From Nocardia inohanensis NBRC 100128 (GTDB lineage: Bacteria; Actinomycetota; Actinomycetes; Mycobacteriales; Mycobacteriaceae), in NCBI RefSeq assembly GCF_001612945.1, contig NZ_BDBK01000016.1, forward strand, positions 248,001-312,000: 64,000 bases of DNA, given 5' to 3'. Below the pieces are notes generated by a model. It was not told where the DNA came from and did no database searches. It saw only the letters and a list, made by a program, of their open reading frames with translations. Positions 53,893-63,328 of this stretch are shown here, piece by piece. Position 1 is the stretch's first letter. Every line of letters starts with the position of its first letter. The translations under genes and the position numbers were made by a program.

Positions 53893-56154
53893 ATGGCGAC
53901 ACTGGCCGATCGGCTCGACCATGTGCTGGGTGTGAAGGCGGCCGAACCGCTGCTCGAGCACTTCGACATGCAGACCGTCGAGGACCTGCTGCGGCATTAC
54001 CCGCTGCGCTATGCCACCCAGGGGCAGCCGCTCACCGAGGAGGCCCCGGAGGAGGGGCAGCACATCACCGTCATGGGGCGGGTGAGCAAAACCGAGTTGC
54101 GGCCCATGAAGAACCGCAAGGGCAGCTTGCTGAAGGTGAACCTGGACACCGGCGGCCCGCGGCCCATCGAGGTCACCTTCTTCAACGGCGACAAGGTGCG
54201 CTACCTGGTGAAGGAAGGCGTCCGCGCCATGATGTCGGGCACCGTGCACTGGTGGCGGCCCGACCGCTGGAACCTCTCGCACCCCGACTACCTGATCCTG
54301 CCCGATAAGGAGGACGGGTCGATCGAGAACCTCACCAGCGTGCGCGGCGGCGGCGCGCTGCGCGGTCTGGCGCAGAGCGCGAAAGGCGCGGGCGGCGTGG
54401 ACGTCTCGTTCTTCGAACGTGAATTCATTCCGGTGTATCCCTCCACCGCGAAGGTGCAGAGCTGGGATCTGCTGCGCTGCGTGCGCCAGGTGCTCGACCA
54501 GCTCGACCCCATCGACGACCCGCTCCCGGAGAGCCTGCGCACCGAGCATTCCCTGCTACCCGTCTCGGACGCCCTGCGCCTGATCCATCTCCCGGAGAGC
54601 AAGTCCGATATCGAAGAGGCCAGGGGCCGGCTGCGTTTCGACGAAGCCCTGGCCCTGCAACTGGTGCTGGCCGAACGCCGCCATCAAACCGAGGGCCGCC
54701 GCGCGGAACCGAACCCGCCCCGGACCGACGGCATCGCAGCGGCTTTCGACAAGCGCCTGCCCTTCGAACTGACCGAGGGCCAGCGTGCCGTCATCGGCGA
54801 GATCTCCGCCGACCTGTCCCGCGCGCACCCCATGCACCGCCTGCTCCAGGGCGAGGTGGGTTCCGGCAAGACCATCGTCTCCCTGCTCACCATGCTCCAG
54901 GTGGTCGACAACGGCCGCCAGTGCGCCCTGCTCGCCCCCACCGAAGTCCTTGCCGCCCAGCACTATCGATCGCTGAAGAAGATGCTCGGCGACCTCGGCA
55001 ACGCGGGCGAACTCGGTGCCGCCGACAACGCCACCAAGGTCGTCCTGGTGACCGGTTCCATGTCCGCGGGCCAGAAGAAGGCCGCCCTCCTGGACGCCGT
55101 CACCGGTGAGGCGGGCCTGATCATCGGCACGCACGCCCTCATCCAGGACAATGTCGAATTCTTCGACCTCGGCATGGTCGTGGTCGACGAACAGCACCGC
55201 TTCGGCGTCGAACAGCGAGATGCCTTGCGCGCCAAGGCGAAGAAGGGCGTCAGCCCGCACCTGCTGGTCATGACCGCCACCCCCATCCCGCGCACCATCG
55301 CCATGACCACCCTCGGCGACCTGGAGACCTCCACCCTCACCCAGCTCCCCAGCGGCCGCTCACCGATCACCTCGAAGGTGGTGCCCGCCAAGGTGAAACC
55401 GGCCTGGGTGGATCGCGCCTGGGAACGCATTCACGAGGAAGTCCAGGCCGGCCGCCAGGCCTATGTCGTCTGCTCCCGCATCGGCGACGAGGAGGAGAAC
55501 GGCAAAAAAGGCAAGAAGAAGGAAGAGGAGAAGGAAGGCCCTACCACCCACTCGGCCGTCGACATGTTCGAACTGCTGAGCACCGGCCCCTTGAAAGACC
55601 TCCGCGTCGGCCTCCTGCACGGCCGCCTCCCCTCGGACGAAAAAGACCGCGTCATGCAGGCTTTCAACGCAGCCGACATCGACGTCCTGGTCTGCACCAC
55701 CGTTGTCGAGGTCGGTGTGGACGTCCCCAACGCCACCGTCATGGCCATCGTCGACGCCGACCGCTTCGGTGTCAGCCAGCTCCACCAGCTCCGCGGTCGC
55801 GTCGGCCGAGGCAAGCATCCGGGCCTCTGCCTCCTCATCACCGAAACCAACCCGGTCGGCACCGCCATGTCCCGCCTGGAAGCGGTAGCCGCCACCACCG
55901 ACGGCTTCGAACTGGCCGTCCTCGATCTCCGCCAACGCCGCGAAGGCGATGTCCTCGGCTCGGCCCAGTCCGGTACGGCCCGCTCGCTGCGCCTGCTCTC
56001 CCTGCTGGACGACCTCGAAGTCATCACCGCCGCACAGCAATTGGCCCGCGAGGTGGTCGAGTCCGATCCCGGATTGACGAATCATCCCGGCCTGGCCCGG
56101 ATGATGCACGCCGCGGTCGACGGCGAACGCCTCGAGTACCTCGCCAAGTCCTGA
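53893..56154 (+). CDS. recG: ATP-dependent DNA helicase RecG
   Basis: 753 aa from ATG 53893. N-terminal wedge/OB domain, Walker A GEVGSGKTIVS, DEQHRFG (motif II), MTATPIPRT (III), QLRGRVGRG (VI). Remodels stalled forks and Holliday junctions. A highly charged insert (GKKGKKKEEEKEG, residues about 536-548) sits between the helicase domains. Cotranscribed with the DAK2 gene. Stop at 56152-56154, 11 bp from the convergent RamB/PrpR-type gene. Confidence 0.96.
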   Translation: MATLADRLDHVLGVKAAEPLLEHFDMQTVEDLLRHYPLRYATQGQPLTEEAPEEGQHITVMGRVSKTELRPMKNRKGSLLKVNLDTGGPRPIEVTFFNGDKVRYLVKEGVRAMMSGTVHWWRPDRWNLSHPDYLILPDKEDGSIENLTSVRGGGALRGLAQSAKGAGGVDVSFFEREFIPVYPSTAKVQSWDLLRCVRQVLDQLDPIDDPLPESLRTEHSLLPVSDALRLIHLPESKSDIEEARGRLRFDEALALQLVLAERRHQTEGRRAEPNPPRTDGIAAAFDKRLPFELTEGQRAVIGEISADLSRAHPMHRLLQGEVGSGKTIVSLLTMLQVVDNGRQCALLAPTEVLAAQHYRSLKKMLGDLGNAGELGAADNATKVVLVTGSMSAGQKKAALLDAVTGEAGLIIGTHALIQDNVEFFDLGMVVVDEQHRFGVEQRDALRAKAKKGVSPHLLVMTATPIPRTIAMTTLGDLETSTLTQLPSGRSPITSKVVPAKVKPAWVDRAWERIHEEVQAGRQAYVVCSRIGDEEENGKKGKKKEEEKEGPTTHSAVDMFELLSTGPLKDLRVGLLHGRLPSDEKDRVMQAFNAADIDVLVCTTVVEVGVDVPNATVMAIVDADRFGVSQLHQLRGRVGRGKHPGLCLLITETNPVGTAMSRLEAVAATTDGFELAVLDLRQRREGDVLGSAQSGTARSLRLLSLLDDLEVITAAQQLAREVVESDPGLTNHPGLARMMHAAVDGERLEYLAKS

Positions 56155-56165
56155 CGCGCGGGCTC

Positions 56166-57587
56166 TCAGCGGGGGAGTCGGGGGTAGGGGAGGTCGGTGC
56201 TGGTCGTCTCGGTGATGGCGAGGGGGCGGCCGATTTGAGGGAAGGCGCGCTGGGCGCAGTTGGGGCGCTCACAGACCTTGCAGCCCGCGCCGATGGGGGT
56301 CGCGGCGGCGGGATCGTCGAGTTGCAGGCCCTTGGAGTAGACCAGGCGGTCGGCGTATTCGATATCGCAGCCGAGGCCGATGGCGAATTCTTTTCCGGCG
56401 GTGCCGAAACCGGTGGCGGAGGGGGTGGTGGTGCGGGATATCCAGAGGTAGCGGCGGCCGTCGGGCATGGACGCTATCTGGGTGAGCATGCGGCCGGGGT
56501 GGGCGAAGGCTTCGTGGACCACCCAGAGTGGGCAGCTGCCGCCGACGCGGGAGAAGTGGAAGGCGGTGGCGGATTGGCGTTTGGAGATATTGCCAGCGCG
56601 GTCGGTGCGGATCAGGAAGAAGGGCACGCCGCGCTGGCCCTGGCGTTGCAGGGTGGAGAGGCGATGGCAGACGGTTTCGAAGCCGACCTCGAAACGCAGT
56701 GCGAGCAGGTCGATGTCGTAGCGGAGTTCCTCGGCGGAGCGTAAGAACTTGCTGTAGGGCAGGATCAGCGCGCCCGCGAAGTAGTTGGCCAGGCCGATGC
56801 GGGCCAGGGTGCGGGATTCGCCGTTGAGCGAGGGGGTTTCGTCGAGCACCTCGTCGAGCAGGGCGCCGTGCAGCAGGAAGGCCAGGGTGGTGGCGATCTG
56901 GAAGGCGCGCTGGCCGGGGCGCAGGCGGCGGGCCAGGGTGAGGGTGCGGGTCTCCGGTTCGTAATGGCGCTTGGGCACATTCGGATCGGCGCCGTCGCCG
57001 CGCACCAGGACGGTGACACCGGCGCGTTCCTCGGCGACCCGCGCGAGCTGGCGGTCCAGCGAGCCGACGGTCAAGCCGCAGTCCTCGAAGAGCCGCTCGG
57101 CGGCCAGGTCGAGCTGGGCGATGTGGTTGTGGTGATCGTAGAAGAAGTCGCGCACGTCCTCGTAGGGCATGGGCACCCCGGGCGCACCGGTGGGGGTGGC
57201 CACCTTGGAGGACAAGAGATCCAACTGGTCGGTCGCGGCCCGTAGTCGGCGGTGCATGGCCACAACGATTTTCGCGACCTCCGGCATGCGGGTGGCCAGG
57301 TCCTCGACCTCCGCGACCGGCGCCGCATTACCGCCGGCGGCCTCGACCAAGATCTCGTGTAGATCGGAGACGAGCCGGGCATCGGAGTCGGCCGCGAAGA
57401 ACTGCACATCCAGGTCGAACGTCGAGTTCAGTTTCAGCAGCACGGGAATGGTGAGCGGGCGTTGATCCCGTTCCAGCTGGTTGAGGTAGCTGGGTGACAG
57501 ATCCAGGGATTTGGCCAAGGCCGCCTGGGTCATCCGCCGTTCCTCGCGCAACCGCCGTAGTCGGGCACCCGCATACATCTTGCGCAC
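56166..57587 (-). CDS. XRE-type regulator of short-chain fatty acid metabolism (RamB/PrpR family)
   Basis: 473 aa from GTG 57587 (ATG 57578 gives 470; the frame runs further upstream without a family match). N-terminal XRE HTH (GARLRRLREERRMTQAALAKSL, SPSYLNQLERDQRPL), then the ImmA/IrrE-like DUF955/DUF2083 region and a C-terminal Cys cluster (CKVCERPNCAQRAFP) with a further Cys in GLGCDIEY and GGSCPLWV. RamB and PrpR of corynebacteria/mycobacteria have this build and control acetate, propionate and methylcitrate genes. The prp genes lie 3 kb away. Which of the two it is cannot be told here. Confidence 0.88.
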   Translation of the reverse strand: MRKMYAGARLRRLREERRMTQAALAKSLDLSPSYLNQLERDQRPLTIPVLLKLNSTFDLDVQFFAADSDARLVSDLHEILVEAAGGNAAPVAEVEDLATRMPEVAKIVVAMHRRLRAATDQLDLLSSKVATPTGAPGVPMPYEDVRDFFYDHHNHIAQLDLAAERLFEDCGLTVGSLDRQLARVAEERAGVTVLVRGDGADPNVPKRHYEPETRTLTLARRLRPGQRAFQIATTLAFLLHGALLDEVLDETPSLNGESRTLARIGLANYFAGALILPYSKFLRSAEELRYDIDLLALRFEVGFETVCHRLSTLQRQGQRGVPFFLIRTDRAGNISKRQSATAFHFSRVGGSCPLWVVHEAFAHPGRMLTQIASMPDGRRYLWISRTTTPSATGFGTAGKEFAIGLGCDIEYADRLVYSKGLQLDDPAAATPIGAGCKVCERPNCAQRAFPQIGRPLAITETTSTDLPYPRLPR

Positions 57588-57611
57588 AGTGCGAGATGGT
57601 ACCGACTCGGC

Positions 57612-57628
57612 TTCGCAAACATTGCAAT
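57612..57628 (-). promoter_or_regulatory. candidate RamB/PrpR autoregulatory sites
   Basis: TTCGCAAA (57612-57619) and the 8-bp palindrome ATTGCAAT (57621-57628) lie just upstream of the regulator start. They resemble the TTTGCAAA-type half-sites I recall for this family. Confidence 0.4.
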
Positions 57629-57806
57629 ATGGATTGAACTGCCCGCTATTTCGGTGATTCTGCAAGCGCTTTCGCTGCGGAGCGGCGGCTGCGTAAAGTG
57701 CGAATTCGACACCTCGGGCGGGTTCCGCGCGGCACCCCATCGTACTCATACCCCATCGGTGACGTGCCGAAACCGCACACCGGAAGTTTGCCGGAAGCCG
57801 GGTGTG

Positions 57807-59030
57807 TCAGCCCAGCAGGAGATGAACTTGAAGTTCGCCGACCAGGAATCCCAGCACCGCGCCGATGGCGACCAGCTTCCACTCGTCCTGTTTGAACGCG
57901 GGGCGCAGCAGGCCCTCGTATTCGTCGTCGGTCAGCTGCGCGGTCTTCTCGATCACCAGGGACCGCACGTCGAGGGCCTCGATGGCGTGCCGGTCGAATC
58001 CGTCCAAACCCGCTGCGGCGGCGCGAATGTGGTCCAGCACCAGGCTGACGGCGTCACGCTCCAGGGTGGTCAGGCTGTCGCTCCCGGCGACCAGCAGGAC
58101 CAGCGGCTTGGCGGGCCCGGTCTGGGTGTTCAGGAATTCCCCGACGTGATGGCTGAGCAGAGAAGCCAACCGGTCGGCTCGCTCCCCGTTCAGCACCGCC
58201 TCCAGAATGCGTGCGGGCGTGAGGATCTCGGTGGCGATCAGATCGCCGTAATCGGTGCACACCTGTTCGCGCCGCTTGTGGAACAGTCCCTGCCATTTCA
58301 ACGGCCCGATACCCACCGGCCGGATCGGCCGGAAGATCATCTGCAAAGCCAGCCAGTCGGTCACCAATCCGGTGAAACCACCGAAAGCGGGCATGAGCAA
58401 AGGATTGTGGGTCAGCGCCCAGGTGAACATCTGCACCACGCCCAGCACCGTGCCGAAGATCAACCCCGACCGCACGATGAACCGCAGCTCGTTGCGCCCC
58501 ACCCGGTGCACCATGGTCACCAGCAGCGACTTGTCCTGCACCAGTGCGTCGATGGCCATCCCGCGCAGATCCATCACCTGATCGAGGTTGGTGCGCAGAT
58601 CGAACACGATGTCCTCGATCAGCCCCGGCAGATCCCGCTGCACCCGCTCGATCACCGCGCGCTGGGCCGCCGCCGGCATGTTCACCCACAGCCGCGGCTG
58701 GTGCCGCATCATCATCTCGCGCACCATGTAGTCCACACCCGCGTCCATGGGTTCGCGCAGCCGCGTGGTCAATTCGGCGATATCGATGCGCGCGATGATG
58801 TCCTGCGGATCGATGAGCTTGCCGAACATCAGATCCACCGCGATGGTCGCCATGCGCGGCGCCGAGCGCGGGATCACGCCCTGCCAGCCCAGCCACGGCG
58901 GAATGCCGACGAATTCCAGTGGGCGCATGAGCATCTGCACCGCGACGATCTTGGTCACCCAGCCGATGAGCGCGGCGATGAGCGGAATGGAGAGGTACAG
59001 CATCCAGTGCTCGGTGAAATCGGCGATCAC
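57807..59030 (-). CDS. DUF445 family membrane protein
   Basis: 407 aa. N-terminal TM (LYLSIPLIAALIGWVTKIVAV), then the DUF445 hallmark PLEFVGIPPWLGWQGVIP with repeat in FRPIRPVGIGPLKWQGLFHKR, a central TM (GLIFGTVLGVVQMFTW), an amphipathic middle, and a C-terminal TM (LVAIGAVLGFLVGELQVH). Conserved in actinobacteria, with unknown role at the membrane. It lies between the RamB/PrpR gene and the divergent IclR gene at 59140. Confidence 0.85.
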   Translation of the reverse strand: MIADFTEHWMLYLSIPLIAALIGWVTKIVAVQMLMRPLEFVGIPPWLGWQGVIPRSAPRMATIAVDLMFGKLIDPQDIIARIDIAELTTRLREPMDAGVDYMVREMMMRHQPRLWVNMPAAAQRAVIERVQRDLPGLIEDIVFDLRTNLDQVMDLRGMAIDALVQDKSLLVTMVHRVGRNELRFIVRSGLIFGTVLGVVQMFTWALTHNPLLMPAFGGFTGLVTDWLALQMIFRPIRPVGIGPLKWQGLFHKRREQVCTDYGDLIATEILTPARILEAVLNGERADRLASLLSHHVGEFLNTQTGPAKPLVLLVAGSDSLTTLERDAVSLVLDHIRAAAAGLDGFDRHAIEALDVRSLVIEKTAQLTDDEYEGLLRPAFKQDEWKLVAIGAVLGFLVGELQVHLLLG

Positions 59031-59139
59031 GACGCGGAGATCTCCGATACTGCCCTGGTTGCCATGCCCGCTCCTCGGTGCGATTATTCGTACAGAACGA
59101 TTTGTTTATTCGTATCGTCGCTCAGGCTAGGAGACCCGC

Positions 59140-60042
59140 GTGCCCGGTGGCAAGACCACGGACCCGTCCCCGCCGACACAGCGCGTGATGGCCATCGTCG
59201 AGCTGCTGGCGGCGCAACACGGATCGCTCACCTCGGCCGAGATCGCCGACTCCCTGGACCTCAATCGCTCCACGGCGGGCGCGATTCTGGCGGCCCTCGC
59301 CGAACGGGATTGGGTGCGGCGGCGGCCGGATCTCAGCTATGAACTCGGTCCCGCCTTGGCTGCCATCGGTGCGCACGCCGCCGAAGCGGCCGGGGACCGC
59401 AGTTGGCTCGATGCCGAACTCGCCCGGCTCGCGGATCGGGTGGATTGCGGTGCCGCCCTGAGCGCTGTCAGTGGCGACTTCTTCGAATTCGTGGCCGTCA
59501 CCGAGGACCGGTACACCGCCGGAATCGAAGCCGGAGCGCGCATTCCACTGATGGCCCCCGCCGGCGCCGCGATCATCGCGCACGCCGGTCCCGGCCGCCA
59601 GCAGGATTGGCTCGACACCCGTGGCCCCGAACGCCGCGAGGAATTCCGTGCCGTCCTGAACACCCTGCGCGCCACCGGATTCTGCGTCTGGCGGCTCGAA
59701 CCCGACAGCCTGCCCACCGCCCGCGTGCTCTCGGAGGTGGCCAGCCATCTCGCCGAACTGCCCGCCAGCAAGGAACTGCGCGGCCGCGTGCTCGCGCAAT
59801 TGGCCACCGTCGTCGGCAGCGCCTACGACCAGCAGACCCTGGACCGGGATGTGCCGCTGCCGCTGAGCTATCTGACCGCCCCGGTCTTCGACAGCGCCGG
59901 GCACGCGGTCATGGAATTGCAGATCGGCCCGCTGCGCGCGGATGTCACGCGCGCCGAACGCCGCCGCTACCTGGCGGAGGTCGCCACGGCCGCGCGCCGC
60001 ATCGGCGACGGTATAGAGAGGAATCCCCATGTCCGACCCTGA
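59140..60042 (+). CDS. IclR family transcriptional regulator
   Basis: 300 aa from GTG 59140 (AGGAGA upstream). HTH in the first 75 residues (MAIVELLAAQHGSLTSAEIAD, NRSTAGAILAALAERDWVRRRP). Long effector domain without strong motifs (SVSGDFF-type SAVSGDFFEFVAVTEDRYTAG). Upstream are the direct repeats ATTCGTA (near 59084 and 59109) and a TCGT-acaga-ACGA dyad that may be its operator. Its last 14 bases overlap the start of the epoxide-hydrolase-like gene. Confidence 0.85.
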   Translation: MPGGKTTDPSPPTQRVMAIVELLAAQHGSLTSAEIADSLDLNRSTAGAILAALAERDWVRRRPDLSYELGPALAAIGAHAAEAAGDRSWLDAELARLADRVDCGAALSAVSGDFFEFVAVTEDRYTAGIEAGARIPLMAPAGAAIIAHAGPGRQQDWLDTRGPERREEFRAVLNTLRATGFCVWRLEPDSLPTARVLSEVASHLAELPASKELRGRVLAQLATVVGSAYDQQTLDRDVPLPLSYLTAPVFDSAGHAVMELQIGPLRADVTRAERRRYLAEVATAARRIGDGIERNPHVRP

Positions 60043-60400
60043 TGCGCTGGTGCGCGAAATGTGCGCCGCGTGGGCGCAGCCCGATCCCGACCATATTGCC
60101 TCGTTCTTCACCGAAGACGCTGTGTACCACAATATTCCGATGGAACCGGTGGTCGGCCGGCAGGCGATTCGCGACTTCATCGCCGGTTTCGCCGGGGCCC
60201 TCGACGGCATCGATTTCGCCATTCACCGGCAGGTGACCGCCGGTGATCTGGTCATGAACGAGCGCACCGACACCTTGCGCGGCGGCGGTAAGGAGACTCC
60301 GCTGCCGGTCATGGGCACGTTCGAGATTCGCGAGGGCTTGATCGCCGCGTGGCGCGACTACTTCGACGTGGCGGCCATCACCCGGGCGCTCGGCGGCTGA
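60029..60400 (+). CDS. limonene-1,2-epoxide hydrolase-like protein
   Basis: 123 aa, SnoaL/LEH fold. LEH-type Tyr/Asn pair in AVYHNIPM, and Arg/Asp residues in NERTD and RDYFD that correspond to the Asp-Arg-Asp catalytic set. It would open an epoxide with water; the substrate is unknown. The start lies inside the end of the IclR gene, so the regulator and enzyme are coupled. Confidence 0.85.
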   Translation: MSDPDALVREMCAAWAQPDPDHIASFFTEDAVYHNIPMEPVVGRQAIRDFIAGFAGALDGIDFAIHRQVTAGDLVMNERTDTLRGGGKETPLPVMGTFEIREGLIAAWRDYFDVAAITRALGG

Positions 60401-60584
60401 TTCCCCACGCGTCCGCGCGGCTCGGTGCGCCGCTGTCGCGCCCCATGGTGTCGCGTCCGGTCGAGGGCCCCGAATCGCGGCGGGTCGCTTCGCATCGGGT
60501 GGTGCGGTGACGGGCTGTTCGAGCCGGTACTCGCGTCGGGCGCCTCGGCACGCCTTCGCCGACTTCGCTGATCGGACCGTATTC

Positions 60585-60610
60585 GCTCGCCGAAATACGC
60601 TGTAGCGAGC
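60585..60610. promoter_or_regulatory. inverted repeat upstream of prpD
   Basis: GCTCGC (60585-60590) and GCGAGC (60605-60610), 14-base spacing, 39 bp before the prpD start. Weak; possibly an operator for the prp genes. Confidence 0.35.
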
Positions 60611-60649
60611 TATTTTCCGCCCTGATCTCGGTTGCGTAGCGTGCGAAGT

Positions 60650-62161
60650 ATGAAGACATACAGCGTTCGAGCCCGCACCGCGGCGGAGGCGTTTCCGCGT
60701 TCGGAACACCTGGCGACGCGGATCGCGGAGGTGGCCGTGGATCCGGTCGAGGTGCCCGCGGACGTCAGCGAGATGATCGTGAACCGGATCATCGACAATG
60801 CGGCGGTCGCGGCGGCGTCGGTACTGCGGCGGCCGGTGACCTCCGCGCGGCGGCAAGCGGTGGCGCATCCGTACGCGCCCGGCGCGACCGTGTTCGGTCT
60901 GCCTGCCGTGCAACGCTTCTCGCCGGAGTGGGCGGCCTGGGCCAACGGGGTCGCGGTGCGCGAACTCGACTTCCACGACACCTTCCTGGCGGCCGAGTAC
61001 TCGCATCCGGGCGACAATATCCCGCCGATCCTGGCGGTGGCTCAGCATGCCGGGCGCAGCGGCGCGGAACTGATCCGAGGGCTGGCGACCGGGTACGAGA
61101 TCCAGATCGATCTGGTGCGCGGAATCTGCCTGCACGAGCACAAGATCGACCATGTGGCACACCTCGGGTCGTCGGCGGCGGCAGGCATCGGGACGCTGCT
61201 GGGGCTGGACGCCGACACCGTCTATCAGGCGGTCGGGCAGGCGCTGCACACCACGACCGCGACCCGGCAGTCACGTAAGGGCGAGATCTCCAGCTGGAAG
61301 GCGTACGCGCCCGCTTTCGCCGGGAAGATGGCGATCGAGGCGGTGGATCGCGCCATGCGCGGCGAGGGTGCGCCCGCGCCGATCTGGGAGGGTGCGGACG
61401 GCGTGATCGCACGGCTGCTCGGGGGGCTCGACGCTGAATACCTGGTGCCGTTGCCCGGCCCGGGCGAGGCCAAGCGGGCAATTCTCGACAGCTACACCAA
61501 GGAGCATTCGGCCGAATACCAGAGCCAGGCGCCGATCGACCTGGCTCGCCGGATGCGTTCCCGCATAGGCGATCTCGGCCGGATCGCCACCATCGTGCTA
61601 CACACCAGCCATCACACGCACGTGGTGATCGGCAGCGGTTCGGGGGATCCGCAGAAGTACGATCCGCAGGCCAGCCGCGAAACCCTGGACCATTCGGTGC
61701 CCTATATCTTCGCGGTCGCATTGCAGGACGGCACCTGGCATCACGAGCGCTCCTACGCGCCCGAACGCGCCCAGCGACCCGACACGGTCGCCCTCTGGAA
61801 GAAGATCACCACCGTCGAGGATCCGGAGTGGACTCGGCGCTACCACTCCACCGATCCTGCCGAGAAGGCGTTCGGCTGCCGGGCCGTGATCACCCTCGCC
61901 GATGGCGAAACCATCGTCGACGAACTGGCCGTCGCCGACGCGCATCCGCTGGGCGCGCGGCCGTTCGCGCGGGCACAGTACCTCGAAAAGTTCCGCACCC
62001 TGGCCGAGGGCGTGCTCGACCCGGCCGAACAGGACCGCTTCCTCGACGCCGCCCAGCGCGTCCCGGAACTCGGTGCGGGCGAACTGGATCAGCTGACCTT
62101 CACCGTCGCGCCCGAGGTGCTCGACCGCGCCCCGCGAACCCGTGAGGGGATCTTCCGATGA
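60650..62161 (+). CDS. prpD: 2-methylcitrate dehydratase
   Basis: 503 aa from ATG 60650 (no clear ribosome-binding site; perhaps leaderless). MmgE/PrpD fold: NRIIDNAAVAAAS, ELDFHDTFLAAEYSHPGDNIPPI (active-site Asp/His region), GLATGYEIQIDL, HKIDHVAHLGSSAAAGIGTLLGLD, GEISSWKAYAPAFAGKMA. Dehydrates 2-methylcitrate in propionate breakdown. First gene of the prp cluster on this strand. Confidence 0.94.
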   Translation: MKTYSVRARTAAEAFPRSEHLATRIAEVAVDPVEVPADVSEMIVNRIIDNAAVAAASVLRRPVTSARRQAVAHPYAPGATVFGLPAVQRFSPEWAAWANGVAVRELDFHDTFLAAEYSHPGDNIPPILAVAQHAGRSGAELIRGLATGYEIQIDLVRGICLHEHKIDHVAHLGSSAAAGIGTLLGLDADTVYQAVGQALHTTTATRQSRKGEISSWKAYAPAFAGKMAIEAVDRAMRGEGAPAPIWEGADGVIARLLGGLDAEYLVPLPGPGEAKRAILDSYTKEHSAEYQSQAPIDLARRMRSRIGDLGRIATIVLHTSHHTHVVIGSGSGDPQKYDPQASRETLDHSVPYIFAVALQDGTWHHERSYAPERAQRPDTVALWKKITTVEDPEWTRRYHSTDPAEKAFGCRAVITLADGETIVDELAVADAHPLGARPFARAQYLEKFRTLAEGVLDPAEQDRFLDAAQRVPELGAGELDQLTFTVAPEVLDRAPRTREGIFR

Positions 62162-62187
62162 GCCGCGACGATCTCGCCGGCGCCCCG

Positions 62188-62388
62188 TCAGGGGCGATGC
62201 GGGCCACCGTCGCGCAGCTCCCCGCCCCACACCAGGGCCTGGGCCGCGATGACCGAGCTGCCGTTGTAGGTGACCGACGGCGACCCGTACAGCTGATAGC
62301 CCTCATCGAGCAGTCCGCTGATGCGCTCACAGAAGGTGGCGTCGTCGGGTCCGGTGATCAGGCGGTAGCGCAGGCGCGGCTGGGTCAT
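62188..62388 (-). CDS. DUF1737 small protein inside the prp cluster (antisense)
   Basis: 66 aa. Begins LRYRLITGPDDATFCERISGLLDEGYQLYGSPS, which fits DUF1737: a short open domain with TFCERI and a GYQLYGS-like segment, then VIAAQALVWGGE. Function unknown. It lies on the opposite strand between prpD (stop 62161) and prpB (start 62415), which are both forward. Confidence 0.75.
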   Translation of the reverse strand: MTQPRLRYRLITGPDDATFCERISGLLDEGYQLYGSPSVTYNGSSVIAAQALVWGGELRDGGPHRP

Positions 62389-62414
62389 TGCATCAGCGTA
62401 GGACGGTGGGCGGC

Positions 62415-63323
62415 ATGAGCGGGCTGATGGTGTCGGCCGCCACGGCGGGGGAGAAGCGCGCGGCGTTCCGGGCGGGCCTGAGCAGCGGGCGGATCCAGCG
62501 GCTGCCGGGTGCGTTCAATCCCTTGGTGGCCAAGCTCATTCAGGAACTCGGGTTCGAAGGGGCGTATGTCTCCGGGGCGGTGGTGTCGGCGGAGCTGGCG
62601 CTGCCGGATATCGGGCTGACCACGCTCACCGAGGTGGTGGAGCGCGGGCGGCAGATCGCGCGGGTGACCGACCTGCCGGTGCTCATCGACGCCGATACCG
62701 GATTCGGGGAACCGATGAGCGCGGCGCGCACGGTGACCATGCTCGAGGACGCCGGGCTGGCCGGATGTCATATCGAGGATCAGGTGAACCCCAAGCGGTG
62801 CGGGCATCTGGACGGGAAATCCGTGGTGCCGGTGGCGGATATGGTGCGGCGCATCCGGGCCGCGGTATCGGCTCGGCGCGACGCCGGCTTCACCATCTGC
62901 GCGCGGACCGACGCGCGGGGCACGGAGGGTTTGGGCGCGGCGATCGACCGGGCCAAGGTGTACGTCGACGCGGGAGCCGACCTCGTGTTCACCGAGGCGC
63001 TCGCGGACGCTGGCGAGTTCGCGAAATTCCGTGCCGCCGTGGATGTCCCGCTGCTGGCGAATATGACCGAGTTCGGCAAGTCCGATCTCATCTCCGCCCC
63101 CGAGCTGGAGGCGCTCGGCTACAACGCCGTCATCTATCCGGTCACCACGCTGCGCCTGGCCATGTTCGCCGTCGAAGCCGGATTGCGCGAAATCGCCGCC
63201 ACCGGAACCCAATCCGCGCTCGTGGACCGCATGCAGCATCGCGCTCGGCTCTACGAACTGCTCGAGTACCCCCGCTACAACGAATTCGATTCCGATATCT
63301 TCAATTTCACCGTGAGCGAGTGA
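62415..63323 (+). CDS. prpB: 2-methylisocitrate lyase
   Basis: 302 aa from ATG 62415. Isocitrate-lyase fold: PGAFNPLVAKLIQELGFEGAYVSGAVVSA, metal Asp residues in VLIDADTGFGEP, catalytic loop KRCGH (HIEDQVNPKRCGH), and ICARTDARG. Splits 2-methylisocitrate into pyruvate and succinate. Five bases before prpC. Confidence 0.95.
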   Translation: MSGLMVSAATAGEKRAAFRAGLSSGRIQRLPGAFNPLVAKLIQELGFEGAYVSGAVVSAELALPDIGLTTLTEVVERGRQIARVTDLPVLIDADTGFGEPMSAARTVTMLEDAGLAGCHIEDQVNPKRCGHLDGKSVVPVADMVRRIRAAVSARRDAGFTICARTDARGTEGLGAAIDRAKVYVDAGADLVFTEALADAGEFAKFRAAVDVPLLANMTEFGKSDLISAPELEALGYNAVIYPVTTLRLAMFAVEAGLREIAATGTQSALVDRMQHRARLYELLEYPRYNEFDSDIFNFTVSE

Positions 63324-63328
63324 TTCTC

